Shown piece by piece: positions 8,350 through 17,425 of a DNA stretch of 64,000 bases. A program made the translations under genes and the position numbers. The notes below the pieces were generated by a model. That model worked only from the letters and a program-made list of their open reading frames with translations, made no database searches and had not been told where the DNA came from. The stretch lies in contig NZ_JALJQZ010000011.1 in assembly GCF_022968395.1 (NCBI RefSeq), positions 83,718-147,717 of the forward strand, written 5' to 3'. The DNA is from Affinirhizobium lemnae (GTDB lineage Bacteria > Pseudomonadota > Alphaproteobacteria > Rhizobiales > Rhizobiaceae). Numbering within the stretch: the first letter of the stretch is position 1; each line of letters starts with the position of its first letter.

Positions 8350-8805
8350 ATGGCTCTTTACGAACATGTATTCCTTGCCCGGCAGGATATGTCCGCTCAG
8401 CAGGTTGACGCCCTCGTAGAACAATACAAGGGTGTTATCGAAGCTAACGGCGGCAAGGTCGGGCGCATTGAAAACTGGGGCCTCAAGTCCCTGACGTACC
8501 GCATCAAGAAGAACCGCAAGGCTCATTATGCGCTCATGGACATCGATGCACCGGCTGCTGCCGTGCACGAAATGGAGCGTCAGATGCGCATCAATGAAGA
8601 CGTTCTTCGTTACATGACCATCGCTGTCGAAAAGCACGAAGAAGGTGCATCTGCCATGATGCAGAAGCGCGATCGTGATGATCGTCCGCGTCGTGATGGC
8701 GATGACCGTGGCCCGCGCCGTGACTTCGGCGATCGTGGTCCGCGTCCGCCGCGTGATGGCGACCGTGACCGTGGTCCGCGCGCTCCGCGCGAAGACCGTG
8801 CGTAA
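8350..8805 (+). CDS. rpsF: 30S ribosomal protein S6
   Basis: S6 pairs with S18 on the platform of the small subunit. The first ~100 residues are canonical ([53 protein letters not shown]). The protein is 151 residues long, extended by a tail from about 105 that consists almost only of Arg, Asp, Gly and Pro with repeated DRGPR units. Alphaproteobacterial S6 often has a charged tail, but this one is long. The ribosome site is AAGAAAGG. It leads the rpsF-rpsR-DUF2232-rplI operon. Confidence 0.96.
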   Translation: MALYEHVFLARQDMSAQQVDALVEQYKGVIEANGGKVGRIENWGLKSLTYRIKKNRKAHYALMDIDAPAAAVHEMERQMRINEDVLRYMTIAVEKHEEGASAMMQKRDRDDRPRRDGDDRGPRRDFGDRGPRPPRDGDRDRGPRAPREDRA

Positions 8806-8831
8806 TTTCGAGAGCTTAAGGAGAATTACCA

Positions 8832-9080
8832 ATGGCTGACGCATCCTCTGCTCCGGCACGCCGCCCGTTCCACCGCCGTCGCAAGACCTGCCCCTTCTCG
8901 GGCGCAAATGCACCGCGGATCGACTACAAGGACGTTCGTCTTCTGCAGCGCTACATTTCCGAGCGCGGCAAGATCGTTCCTTCGCGTATCACAGCTGTTT
9001 CCCAGAAGAAGCAGCGCGAGCTGGCCCAGGCCATCAAGCGCGCCCGCTTCCTCGGCCTGCTGCCTTACGTCGTTTCCTAA
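8832..9080 (+). CDS. rpsR: 30S ribosomal protein S18
   Basis: The 82-residue protein contains [31 protein letters not shown] in outline and ends [15 protein letters not shown], the S18 signature. It binds 16S rRNA with S6. It begins 26 bases after rpsF behind an AAGGAGAA ribosome site. Confidence 0.97.
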   Translation: MADASSAPARRPFHRRRKTCPFSGANAPRIDYKDVRLLQRYISERGKIVPSRITAVSQKKQRELAQAIKRARFLGLLPYVVS

Positions 9081-9090
9081 TTGAAACAGT

Positions 9091-9119
9091 CGCCGCCGGG
9101 GCTCAACTCTTCGGCGGCG
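9091..9119 (+). terminator. GC-rich hairpin after rpsR
   Basis: CGCCGCCG and CGGCGGCG form an 8-bp stem with a 13-base loop, 11 bases after the rpsR stop. No T-tract follows, so it more likely stabilises the rpsF-rpsR mRNA or attenuates the downstream genes than stops transcription outright. Confidence 0.4.
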
Positions 9120-9237
9120 TCTCCCTTCCGCGATGGGCGCGGATCGGAACCTCTAAAACCCATGTTGGGGACCATGCGACCTGAGACTTCGATTCAGGTG
9201 CCTCCCCTAACTGCTTGATCTGGCAGGACAGCGAGAC

Positions 9238-10203
9238 GTGAACGGATTGAACCAGACAGTGCTGACAACCGGCATCATCGCCGGTATTGCCGCAACGCTG
9301 CTCGTCATGGGCGCGAATGCGCAACCATCTTTTGCGTCTGTTCTCTATGCTTCTTCCGCGCTTCCCGTTCTCGTGGCCGGTCTCGGCTGGGGAAATCGTA
9401 CGGCGATCATTGCCATTATCACGGCAGCAATTCTGGGCGCGGTTCTCGTGACGCCCATGTTCGCACTAGCCATGGCAATCTTCACCCTGATCCCGGCTGG
9501 TTGGCTTTCGCATCTGGCCAATCTCGCTCGCCCTGCCTCTGAGCTTGGCGGTCCTGACCATTTGATGGCCTGGTACCCGATCTCGGACATCCTGTTGCAT
9601 CTGTGCGGGCTTGTAACGGCAGCGGTCATTATTCTAGGCATGGTCATCGGCTACGGGCCGCAGTTGACGGACCGCATGGTCGACCTGATGGCGGAGAGCT
9701 TCAACCAGCAGAGCCCGGGCCTCGCACCGAATGCAGACAGCCTTGCCCAGACCAAGGTTCTGATCGTTCTGATGCTGCCGATGATCCAGGGCGGCATCTG
9801 GGTGACCTTGCTGTTTACCGCCTTCTATCTCGCCATCCGGATCGTATCCCGCAGCGGCCGCGCGCTTCGCCCACGTGAAGACATGCCGTCTGCCCTGCGC
9901 ATGAACCGCAATGCGATCTTCGTTTTCCTCGCCGGTATCGTCCTGATGTTTGCAGGCGGCGTTCCGGCCATGATCGGCGCCACGATCTGCGGCACATTCG
10001 GCGCCGGTTTCCTGATGGCCGGATTTGCCTCCCTGCATTTCCGGCTGCGCGGCAAGGACTGGCGCGTGCCTGCGCTCGTTTTGGCCTATCTCTCGACCAT
10101 GATGCTATTGCCAATGATCGCCATCGTGATCGTCGGACTTTCCGATACGCGGCGGACAATCGCGTTGACGCCTGCCCGCCCCACAGACAACACCAACTCC
10201 TAA
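9238..10203 (+). CDS. DUF2232-type integral membrane protein
   Basis: The 321-residue protein is almost wholly hydrophobic, with about eight membrane segments (for example residues 9-26, 30-50, 55-90, 120-145, 175-205, 220-265 and 280-305). Its place between rpsR and rplI is where DUF2232/YybS-like proteins sit in alphaproteobacteria. Function is not established. The start is a GTG, supported by GGCAGGAC upstream and by the lack of a nearer ATG before the first membrane segment. It is 157 bases from rpsR and 24 from rplI. Confidence 0.8.
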   Translation: MNGLNQTVLTTGIIAGIAATLLVMGANAQPSFASVLYASSALPVLVAGLGWGNRTAIIAIITAAILGAVLVTPMFALAMAIFTLIPAGWLSHLANLARPASELGGPDHLMAWYPISDILLHLCGLVTAAVIILGMVIGYGPQLTDRMVDLMAESFNQQSPGLAPNADSLAQTKVLIVLMLPMIQGGIWVTLLFTAFYLAIRIVSRSGRALRPREDMPSALRMNRNAIFVFLAGIVLMFAGGVPAMIGATICGTFGAGFLMAGFASLHFRLRGKDWRVPALVLAYLSTMMLLPMIAIVIVGLSDTRRTIALTPARPTDNTNS

Positions 10204-10227
10204 AATTGAACTCGAAAGGACACGAAG

Positions 10228-10803
10228 ATGGACGTCATTCTTCTTGAACGCATTGCCAAGCTTGGCCAGATGGGCGAAACCGTAAAGGTTCGCGATGGCT
10301 ACGCTCGTAACTTCCTGCTGCCGCAGGGCAAGGCGCTGCGCGCCAACGAAGCCAACAAGAAGCGCTTCGAAGCCGAGCGTGCAACGCTTGAAGCCCGTAA
10401 CCTCGAGCGCAAGTCTGAAGCCCAGAAGGTTGCTGAAGCCCTCGAAGGCAAGAGCTTCATCGTTGTTCGCGCTGCTGGCGAAACCGGTCAGCTGTACGGT
10501 TCTGTTGCTGCTCGTGACGTCGTTGACGTTCTGATTGCCAACGGCTTCAACGTTGGCCGTAACCAGGTCGACCTGAACAACCCAATCAAGGCAATCGGTC
10601 TGCACAAGGTTACGCTTCATCTGCATGCTGAAGTCGAACTTGAAGTCGAATTGAACGTTGCCCGTTCCGCTGAAGAAGCCGAGCGTCAGGCCAAGGGCGA
10701 AAGCCTCACCTCCGCTGATGCCATCTACGGCGTTGACGAAGACGCGCTTCGTCCGGAAGACTTCTTCGATCCGGATGCAGACCGCGACGAAGACGAAGCT
10801 TGA
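10228..10803 (+). CDS. rplI: 50S ribosomal protein L9
   Basis: L9 binds 23S rRNA at the base of the L1 stalk. The N-terminal domain is canonical: [32 protein letters not shown] in outline, then a long connecting helix (40-75) and the C-terminal RNA-binding domain ([26 protein letters not shown]). At 191 residues it is about 40 longer than E. coli L9, with an acidic tail ([16 protein letters not shown]) common in Hyphomicrobiales. A strong terminator follows. Codon use is noticeably biased, as expected for a highly expressed gene. Confidence 0.97.
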   Translation: MDVILLERIAKLGQMGETVKVRDGYARNFLLPQGKALRANEANKKRFEAERATLEARNLERKSEAQKVAEALEGKSFIVVRAAGETGQLYGSVAARDVVDVLIANGFNVGRNQVDLNNPIKAIGLHKVTLHLHAEVELEVELNVARSAEEAERQAKGESLTSADAIYGVDEDALRPEDFFDPDADRDEDEA

Positions 10804-10828
10804 TTGCTTTCGCCATTTCTGGCGCAAC

Positions 10829-10860
10829 AAACCCCGGTTCAGCGAACCGGGGTTTTTGTT
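10829..10860 (+). terminator. strong intrinsic terminator after rplI
   Basis: AAACCCCGGTTC and GAACCGGGGTTT form a 12-bp perfect stem around AGC, followed by TTGTT. The A-rich left flank could also make it work for the convergent emrA-like gene. Confidence 0.9.
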
Positions 10861-10879
10861 GTCATGGTATGGGCTCTTT

Positions 10880-11941
10880 TCAGTTCGCTGCGGTTCTGAC
10901 CGGTTGCTCGGTCTTGTCGACACGCACAACAACGGATAGCCCGGGCTGAAGATCTTCGACCGCAGGCTGGGCCGCATCCAGTTTAACGCGCACACCGACA
11001 CGTTGCGCGATCTTGACGAAGTTGCCTGTCGCGTTGTCCGACCTGATGACTGCGAATTCGGACGCCGCAGCCGGGGAAAAGCGTTCAATTGTCCCTCGCA
11101 GTTCACGATGGCCGAGAGCATCGACGGTGATCTGGACCGGCTGGCCGACCTGCATGCCCTGCAGCTGGGTTTCCTTGAAATTGGCGATGATCCACACGTC
11201 ATCCGGCACAATCGCCATCAGTTGAGTACCAGCCGTGACATACTGGCCGATGCGCGCGCCGACCCCACCCACGCGTCCGTCCCGCGGTGCATGGATTTCG
11301 GTGTTGGCGAGGTCGATCTTCGCAAGTTCCACGGTTGCTTCCGCACTCGAGACGGCAGCCTCCAACGAGCCGCGATTGACGACGATCGTTTGCAACTGCT
11401 GGCGAGAAACCTCCAGCGCCGCTTCTGCCTGTTGCACGCCAGCCCTCGCTTTTTCCAGTGCGGCCTCCGCCTGTTCCTGTACACTGGTCGTGCCGACACC
11501 ACTACGGCTGAGATTCTGCTGTCGCTCGCTGGCGAGACTTGCCTGCGTCAGGGCAGCCTTCGCACTGGTCAGGGATGCTTCACTGGAGGTGATGTTTGCC
11601 TTGGCAGAAACTTCCTGCTGGTGGGAATTATCCAGTGCGGCTTTCTGGCTGGCCAGAGTTGCCTGCGCCTGTGCCAGCTTTTGCTGATAGATGCGGTCAT
11701 CGATCTTGGCCAGCACATCGCCTGCCTTGACCTTCTGATAGTCCTTGATCGGAACTTCGACCACATAACCGCTGACCTGTGGGCTGAGCGTGGTGACATA
11801 GCCGCGGACATAGGCGTTGTCTGTCATCTCCATGCTGTTGGTAAACGGTGGTAGCCTCCAGGCGTAAAGAACGAGGCCAAGCCCAACGAGGCCCACGAGC
11901 AGGATAATGAGCGTGACTGGGGAAAATAGTTTCTTCAACAT
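10880..11941 (-). CDS. HlyD/EmrA-family membrane fusion protein
   Basis: This periplasmic adaptor is 353 residues long. It begins MLKKLFSPVTLIILLVGLVG (one N-terminal membrane anchor). Next come the barrel-sandwich half GYVTTLSPQVSGYVVEVPIKD (45-65), a long coiled-coil hairpin rich in Ala/Gln (90-195), and the second lipoyl half IHAPRDGRVGGVGARIGQYV. EmrA-type adaptors link an MFS pump to an outer-membrane channel. The frame is open 132 bases further upstream inside the pump gene, but the ATG at 11941 places the anchor at the N-terminus. It lies 4 bases after the MFS gene. Confidence 0.9.
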   Translation of the reverse strand: MLKKLFSPVTLIILLVGLVGLGLVLYAWRLPPFTNSMEMTDNAYVRGYVTTLSPQVSGYVVEVPIKDYQKVKAGDVLAKIDDRIYQQKLAQAQATLASQKAALDNSHQQEVSAKANITSSEASLTSAKAALTQASLASERQQNLSRSGVGTTSVQEQAEAALEKARAGVQQAEAALEVSRQQLQTIVVNRGSLEAAVSSAEATVELAKIDLANTEIHAPRDGRVGGVGARIGQYVTAGTQLMAIVPDDVWIIANFKETQLQGMQVGQPVQITVDALGHRELRGTIERFSPAAASEFAVIRSDNATGNFVKIAQRVGVRVKLDAAQPAVEDLQPGLSVVVRVDKTEQPVRTAAN

Positions 11942-11945
11942 GTCT

Positions 11946-13673
11946 TTATACCTGAGATTGAGCTGTTGCCTCTGCCTGGGAGGTTTTCTCGATGCGTCGC
12001 GCGGCCAATGCCGCTTTCGCGCTATCCCAGGAAAGGTGAATGAGGAGACCGATGAGTGCGGCCGATGTGGCAATGCCGATCAGCAGGAAGGTGTCGTTGT
12101 AAGCGAGGATGTAGGCTTCGCGCGAAACCTGCTGGCCAAGAAGCATCAAACCCTCGGCGTTCAGAAGCGTCTTGTCCGTCAACGCCTTGGAATAGCCTGC
12201 GGATAGCTGGGCAACTCTCTGTGCAACATCCGGGTCGGTGAGAAGAATATTTTCGACCAGCATGCTGGAGTGAAACTTCTCACGTATTGTCACGAAAGTG
12301 CCAAGCAGACCCGTTGCGATAACCGAACCGCTGATCTGGGTGAACAGAAAGATCGCGATGAAATTGACCAGATAGGGAGCCCCTTTCTGGATGGCTGCAG
12401 CAAAGCCACGCGCCATGACGGGAGGCAGAAACATGGCTGCGCCGAAGGCGATCATGGACTGGCTGACATAGAACTGTTCCGGCCTTGTGAGGTTCGTCGA
12501 CTGGCTGTCCAGGAATGCGCCGATCGCAATCATGGCAAGTGCGATTACGTGGGCGGTGCCCAGATATTGCCGTGACATCAGGAAGGCGCAGACTGCACCG
12601 CCGACAAGCGAGGCAAGAAGGATGTAGCCAAAGAGAACACCCATCTGGTCGTTCTGGATTCCAAGCTGCTGCAGGAAGCCGACCATAGTGCTGGATTGTT
12701 CCGCCGTGACCGCGCGGAAGATGATCAACACGGCCGCCAGATGCAGATTCTGCCAGGAGAAGATCCAGCGCAGATCGAGCAGCGGATTGGTCCGGCGCAG
12801 TTCGATCATGGCAAAGACCGTCAGCGTCGCAATGCTGGTCGCCAGCAGGATGCCGAGCCATGGGGCCTCTAACCACCAATAGAAGCGACCGAGCGTGAAG
12901 AAGACGGCGAAAGAGCCCAGACCGACTGCCAGAAGCATGTAGGTGAAGACATCCATGCGTTCGATTGCCTTGACGCGAGGCGGCGCTGTGAGAGGCAGAA
13001 CGAAAATCAGCGGCAGAGCCAGCAAGGCAAGGCCCAGCTCCATCGTATAGAGCGTCTGGTAGCCATCAATATCCATCAGGACCGGAGAAATGATCCGCGC
13101 GACGGGCGCTGCGAGCAGGGTTCCAGTCAGGGCAATGCTGAGGCCGACTGTCAGCTTCTTCTGCACAGGGAATGCTTCCAGAATGTAGAGAAAGCCGAGA
13201 GACGACAGCGGAGCCGCCGCCATGCCGCTGACAAAGCGGACGACGAGTGCCGAATGGAAGTCAGTCACGAAAAGATTGAGGCAGGAGGCCAGAACAAAGG
13301 CGGCGATGCTCAGTTCGGCAAAGGGACGCAGGCCGTACTGCACACGGATCTTGAAGAGCGCGAGTGAAAGGCTGGCATAGGGCGCCATGTATGCCGCAGA
13401 CAGGGCGGCGACTTCGGCTATTGTTGCCGAGAAGGTTCCCTGCAACTGATAGATATTGGCGGTAACAATGTTCATACCCAGACCTTGGGTCAGGAACATT
13501 AGAAGCCCAGAAAAGATATAGGCAAGCGTCAACCAGACCGGTCGCTCTTCAACCGGCACAGGCTGGCGCGGACGAAAGGTGGAAGACAGGAAGCCAACCG
13601 GCGTCGGCGAGGGTTCGCTGACGGCTTCGGGCGTGTCCGCCTGACGTTCCATCGTTGCAGTGACACTGCTCAT
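11946..13673 (-). CDS. EmrB-type DHA2 family MFS efflux pump
   Basis: The 575-residue protein has about 14 predicted membrane segments after a 50-residue polar N-terminus, the DHA2 layout. It is a proton-driven drug/fatty-acid efflux permease by family. Segments include WLTLAYIFSGLLMFLTQGLG, VAALSAAYMAPYASLSLALF and a final TFLLIGIATSAALIGLLIHL. The gene begins with an ATGA overlap on the marR stop and is followed 4 bases later by the adaptor, so marR-pump-adaptor form one operon. The order pump then adaptor is the reverse of E. coli emrAB. Confidence 0.9.
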   Translation of the reverse strand: MSSVTATMERQADTPEAVSEPSPTPVGFLSSTFRPRQPVPVEERPVWLTLAYIFSGLLMFLTQGLGMNIVTANIYQLQGTFSATIAEVAALSAAYMAPYASLSLALFKIRVQYGLRPFAELSIAAFVLASCLNLFVTDFHSALVVRFVSGMAAAPLSSLGFLYILEAFPVQKKLTVGLSIALTGTLLAAPVARIISPVLMDIDGYQTLYTMELGLALLALPLIFVLPLTAPPRVKAIERMDVFTYMLLAVGLGSFAVFFTLGRFYWWLEAPWLGILLATSIATLTVFAMIELRRTNPLLDLRWIFSWQNLHLAAVLIIFRAVTAEQSSTMVGFLQQLGIQNDQMGVLFGYILLASLVGGAVCAFLMSRQYLGTAHVIALAMIAIGAFLDSQSTNLTRPEQFYVSQSMIAFGAAMFLPPVMARGFAAAIQKGAPYLVNFIAIFLFTQISGSVIATGLLGTFVTIREKFHSSMLVENILLTDPDVAQRVAQLSAGYSKALTDKTLLNAEGLMLLGQQVSREAYILAYNDTFLLIGIATSAALIGLLIHLSWDSAKAALAARRIEKTSQAEATAQSQV

Positions 13674-14125
13674 AAATGCTGCTCCTCGGCACTCGAAACG
13701 GCAAGGTTCCGGTTGAGTTGCAAGAGAACGCGCAGAGTGACTTCTAGATCCTTGGGAGAGATATTTTCCACCAGATGCGCCCTCAGATCGCGCGCCAGAG
13801 TCTGAACCGCACGTCCGGCAGCCTCTCCTTCCGCGGTCACATGGATCTCCTTGACGCGTCGATCACCCTCGCCAGCGCGTCGTTCGATCAGGTTCTGCTT
13901 CTCCATGCCGTCAAGAACGCGCACCAGTGTCGGCGTCTCGATTTCGAGTTCCTGCGCCAGATCCTTTTGCGAAAGATGACCCCGGCGGCTCAGCGCAAAA
14001 AGCACCCTCGCCCGCGTCAATGTCAGGCCTGTTTCGCGCGTTCGCATGTCGAACATCGCACGCAGCCGCCTGTTGAAGGCCGACATCTCGTCGAACAGCC
14101 GCTCATTGATCGTGTGACTCGACAT
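13670..14125 (-). CDS. MarR-family transcriptional regulator
   Basis: The 151-residue winged-helix protein shows LTRARVLFALSRRGHLSQKDLAQEL (DNA-binding helices, 38-62), ETPTLVRVLDGMEKQNLIERR (recognition helix and wing) and GDRRVKEIHVTAEG (wing), all typical of MarR/EmrR. Such proteins repress their own operon and release DNA on binding phenolic or lipophilic ligands (family knowledge). It is first in the operon with the efflux pump, and palindromes lie just upstream at 14144-14157 and 14183-14192. Confidence 0.9.
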   Translation of the reverse strand: MSSHTINERLFDEMSAFNRRLRAMFDMRTRETGLTLTRARVLFALSRRGHLSQKDLAQELEIETPTLVRVLDGMEKQNLIERRAGEGDRRVKEIHVTAEGEAAGRAVQTLARDLRAHLVENISPKDLEVTLRVLLQLNRNLAVSSAEEQHL

Positions 14126-14505
14126 TGGTATCGATCCCTGATGATTAGGTTACTAATGATTTACACCCTAGTTATGTCAGAGTATCATGATATACAATAA
14201 TTCGTGTCAGGACCCAGCTATGCAAATTTGACAGGCATCAAAGGCGCCCCATGCGCGCGTTCACCAAGTTTTGCAAAAGATACAATCGCATCTGCACCGG
14301 GGAAAAGAGATCTCTATAATATGTCCTCCGCGACCTGATTCGGGGAAAAGCACAGTCAACGGAAAACTCGCATCACCCCCGCTTTTCCGTTATTCGGCGG
14401 TTGCGGGCTGTGAATCGTTGTGAGTTACGGACTGATGTCTGTTATCTGTTTCCGGTACAGGTAAAGTGGCAGAATACCGAAGATGATCATGATTGGATCG
14501 AAACG
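14126..14505. other. divergent intergenic region marR / dnaB
   Basis: These 380 bases hold the palindromes noted above on the marR side and no convincing gene. On the dnaB side a TATAAT at 14315-14320 could be a -10 box for dnaB, but no good -35 box sits 16-18 bases upstream of it. I see no tRNA or strong hairpin. Confidence 0.4.
14144..14192. promoter_or_regulatory. candidate MarR operator region
   Basis: Two inverted repeats lie 19 and 58 bases ahead of the marR start. One is ATTAG-GTTA-CTAAT at 14144-14157. The other is the perfect 10-base palindrome TATCATGATA at 14183-14192. AT-rich inverted repeats in the regulator's own promoter are typical MarR binding sites. No binding data were available. 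Confidence 0.45.
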
Positions 14506-16002
14506 ATGAACGAAGCCGCGCGCAAACTTGCGCCCGCTCTCTCTAACGAGCCTCACTACCGCGAAGCCCCAAGCAATCTTGAGGCAGAACAGGCTCTGCT
14601 GGGCGCGATCCTGGTCAATAATGACGCCTATTATCGCGTTTCAGACTTCCTGAAGCCGGGTCATTTCTATGAACCGCTGCATCGTAAGATTTTCGAGGTC
14701 GCAGGCGATATCATTCGCATGGGCAAGATCGCCCATCCGGTGACAATCAAGACCTTTCTTCCCGCCGAAACCAAGGTCGGCGATCTGACGCTGGCGCAAT
14801 ATCTCGGTCGTCTAGCCGGGGAAGCTGTCACTATCATCAACGCGGAAGATTATGGCCGCGCGATCTACGATCTGGCGCTGCGCCGCGCGCTGATCACCAT
14901 TGGCGAAGACATGGTCAACATCGCCTATGACGCGCCGCTGGACATGCCGCCCCAGACACAGATCGAAGACACGGAACGGCGCTTGTTCGAACTGGCGGAA
15001 ACCGGCCGCTACGATGGCGGCTTCCAGAGCTTCTCTGACGCCGTGGCACAGGCCATAGACATGGCCGGTGCTGCCTTTGAGCGAGACGGCCATCTTTCCG
15101 GCATTTCGACCGGAATTATGTCGCTGGATGCGAAGATGGGCGGGCTGCAACGTTCCGACTTGATCGTTCTTGCGGGACGCCCTGGCATGGGCAAGACCTC
15201 GCTTGCCACGAACATTGCTTACAACATTGCCGCAGCCTATGAGCCAGAAGTACTGCCGGATGGTTCCTTCAAAGCCAAGAATGGCGGCGTTGTGGGCTTC
15301 TACTCGCTCGAAATGTCGTCAGAACAGTTGGCGACCCGTATCATCTCAGAACAGACAGAGGTTTCTTCTTCGAAGATCCGCCGCGGTGATATTACCGACG
15401 CCGATTTCGAGAAGCTGGTTGCCTGCAGCCAGATGATGCAGAAGGTACCGCTTTTCATCGACCAGACCGGCGGTATTTCCATCGCCCAGCTCTCCGCCCG
15501 CGCCCGACGCCTGAAGCGCCAGCGCGGACTTGATGTTCTGGTCGTGGACTATATTCAGCTGATGACCGGCTCCGGCAAATCCGGCGAAAACCGCGTGCAG
15601 GAAGTGACGCAGATTACGACCGGCCTGAAAGCACTCGGCAAGGAACTGAATGTGCCGATCATAGCTTTGTCCCAGCTCTCGCGTCAGGTGGAAAGCCGGG
15701 AAGACAAACGTCCGCAGCTTTCCGACCTTCGTGAATCGGGCTCAATCGAGCAGGACGCGGACGTGGTGCTCTTCGTGTTCCGCGAAGAATATTATGTGAA
15801 GAACATGGAGCCACGCGATCCGAACGATCCCAAATACTCCGAATGGGAACAGCATATGGAGAAGGTGAAGGGTACGGCTGACGTGATCATTGCCAAGCAG
15901 CGTCACGGACCGACCGGCACGGTCAAGCTCGCCTTCCAGTCCGAGTTCACGCGCTTTGCCGATCTGGCTGACCCGAGTTTTATTCAGTACGAAGAACATT
16001 AA
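14506..16002 (+). CDS. dnaB: replicative DNA helicase DnaB
   Basis: DnaB is the hexameric 5'-3' helicase of the replication fork. The protein of 498 residues starts MNEAARKLAPALSNEPHYRE. Its N-terminal domain carries NLEAEQALLGAIL, followed by the linker helix near 150-200 and the RecA-like motor with Walker A GRPGMGKT (224-231), a Walker B of LDVLVVDYIQLM and the H4 region ALSQLSRQVE. GSIEQDADVVLFVFREEYY and AKQRHGPTG near the C-terminus complete it. The open frame reaches back to 14401, but the conserved region starts at the 14506 ATG. No intein is present. Confidence 0.95.
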   Translation: MNEAARKLAPALSNEPHYREAPSNLEAEQALLGAILVNNDAYYRVSDFLKPGHFYEPLHRKIFEVAGDIIRMGKIAHPVTIKTFLPAETKVGDLTLAQYLGRLAGEAVTIINAEDYGRAIYDLALRRALITIGEDMVNIAYDAPLDMPPQTQIEDTERRLFELAETGRYDGGFQSFSDAVAQAIDMAGAAFERDGHLSGISTGIMSLDAKMGGLQRSDLIVLAGRPGMGKTSLATNIAYNIAAAYEPEVLPDGSFKAKNGGVVGFYSLEMSSEQLATRIISEQTEVSSSKIRRGDITDADFEKLVACSQMMQKVPLFIDQTGGISIAQLSARARRLKRQRGLDVLVVDYIQLMTGSGKSGENRVQEVTQITTGLKALGKELNVPIIALSQLSRQVESREDKRPQLSDLRESGSIEQDADVVLFVFREEYYVKNMEPRDPNDPKYSEWEQHMEKVKGTADVIIAKQRHGPTGTVKLAFQSEFTRFADLADPSFIQYEEH

Positions 16003-16158
16003 TGCTTGAAGATGCGCGCCGCGATCCCAATCGGGGCGTTTCACCACAATGATCTCTTGCTGCGAAACATTGTGCATGACTGCAGAATAGACGTGTTCGT
16101 TATGATCGTCTTGAACAAAAGTGATAGGGTCCGCACGACGTAGCAGAAGGATCCAAGA

Positions 16159-17325
16159 ATGCCCGACACCGAGCCGCTGATCGAAGAAGCCGATCCGTTC
16201 GACATTGCTCCGGTGCGCCTGACCGTCGATCTGACGGCTTTGGCCGAGAACTGGGTCGAGCTTTCCAAACGCTCCGGTCGCGCAAGAACCGGCGCCGTGG
16301 TGAAGGCTGATGCCTATGGGCTCGGCATCGAAGACTGCGGTCTGACACTCTACGAAGCCGGGGCGCGGGACTTCTTCGTGGCCGCCGCTTCGGAAGGTGC
16401 AACGCTTCGTGCCTATGCGCCTGATGCCAGGATCTTCGTTCTGTCAGGCATCTGGCCCGGACAGGAGCGCCTGTTTCTGGAGCACGACCTGGTGCCCGTT
16501 CTCGCCTCTGAAGAGCAGATGACGCATTGGATGTCGTTGATCGCCGAGGTGGGCGCCTATCCCTGCGCAGTGCAGGTAGACACTGGCTTTAACCGGCTCG
16601 GGCTTTCCTTTGACGACGCGATGGCCCTGGCGCAGGATGTTTCTCGCCCGACGAGTTTCGATCCGGTGCTCCTGCTCTCCCACCTGCACACAGCCGATGC
16701 TGCCGATGCGGAGGCGACACGCAACCAGCTTGATCTTTTCCAGCAGGTTAGCTCCGCTTTCGAAGGTGTTGAATCAAGCCTCTCGGCGTCGGCCGGAATT
16801 TTCCTCGGACCGCGTTATCACTTCGATCTCACGCGACCCGGAATAGCACTTTACGGAGGCAAGGCCTCGCTGGCGATGGAACGACCTCTAAGGACCGTAG
16901 CGACGGCGGAGGCACGCATTGTGCAGATCCGGGATGCAAAAGCAGGCGAGACAGTGAGTTATGGCGGTACGCACCGGCTTCTCCGCGACAGTCGGCTTGC
17001 TGTTGCTTCCGTTGGATATGCAGACGGCTATATGCGTTCGCTATCAGGCTCAGGTGTTCCCTTGCGCAACGGAACAGCAGGCGGCGCTGCTGCCGCGTTT
17101 GGCGGGTACAAGCTGCCGGTTCTTGGGCGCATCACCATGGATCTGACGGTCTTCGATGCAACGGATCTACCCAGCGGAGCTCTGCGAACCGGCGATTATG
17201 TCGAACTTGTCGGGCCGAACATGCCGCTGGATGACGTTGCAGAAGCAGGCGGCACCATTGGCTACGAACTCCTGACAGGTTTCGGCCTGCGCTATGAGCG
17301 TCGATACACCGGCGACGAGGTCTGA
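16159..17325 (+). CDS. alr: alanine racemase
   Basis: Alr makes D-alanine for peptidoglycan with pyridoxal phosphate. The protein has 388 residues. K49 in GAVVKADAYGLG is the PLP lysine, and Y268 in VSYGGTHR is the second catalytic base. HLHTADAAD, RPGIALYGG and RITMDLTVFD are other family landmarks. It follows dnaB by 156 bases, as in Brucella-type genomes. The RBS AGAAGGA lies 8 bases ahead of the start. Confidence 0.95.
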   Translation: MPDTEPLIEEADPFDIAPVRLTVDLTALAENWVELSKRSGRARTGAVVKADAYGLGIEDCGLTLYEAGARDFFVAAASEGATLRAYAPDARIFVLSGIWPGQERLFLEHDLVPVLASEEQMTHWMSLIAEVGAYPCAVQVDTGFNRLGLSFDDAMALAQDVSRPTSFDPVLLLSHLHTADAADAEATRNQLDLFQQVSSAFEGVESSLSASAGIFLGPRYHFDLTRPGIALYGGKASLAMERPLRTVATAEARIVQIRDAKAGETVSYGGTHRLLRDSRLAVASVGYADGYMRSLSGSGVPLRNGTAGGAAAAFGGYKLPVLGRITMDLTVFDATDLPSGALRTGDYVELVGPNMPLDDVAEAGGTIGYELLTGFGLRYERRYTGDEV

Positions 17326-17335
17326 GCTGACCGAT

Positions 17336-17361
17336 CCTCTTGCAAACTTGCTGCCAAGAGG
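17336..17361. terminator. hairpin between alr and radA
   Basis: CCTCTTG and CAAGAGG pair over 7 bp with a 12-base loop, 10 bases after the alr stop. No T-tract, so a weak call. Confidence 0.3.
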
Positions 17362-17425
17362 GTACGAGAACAAAACATGATCAAAACAGGCCGTTAATTC
17401 CGAGGCCTTCAAGCATTGGATAGTC

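Noticed and set aside
10105..11211. A 368-codon minus-strand frame over rplI
   Set aside because: It is the complement of L9 and runs through the rplI terminator into the adaptor gene in another frame; not credible.
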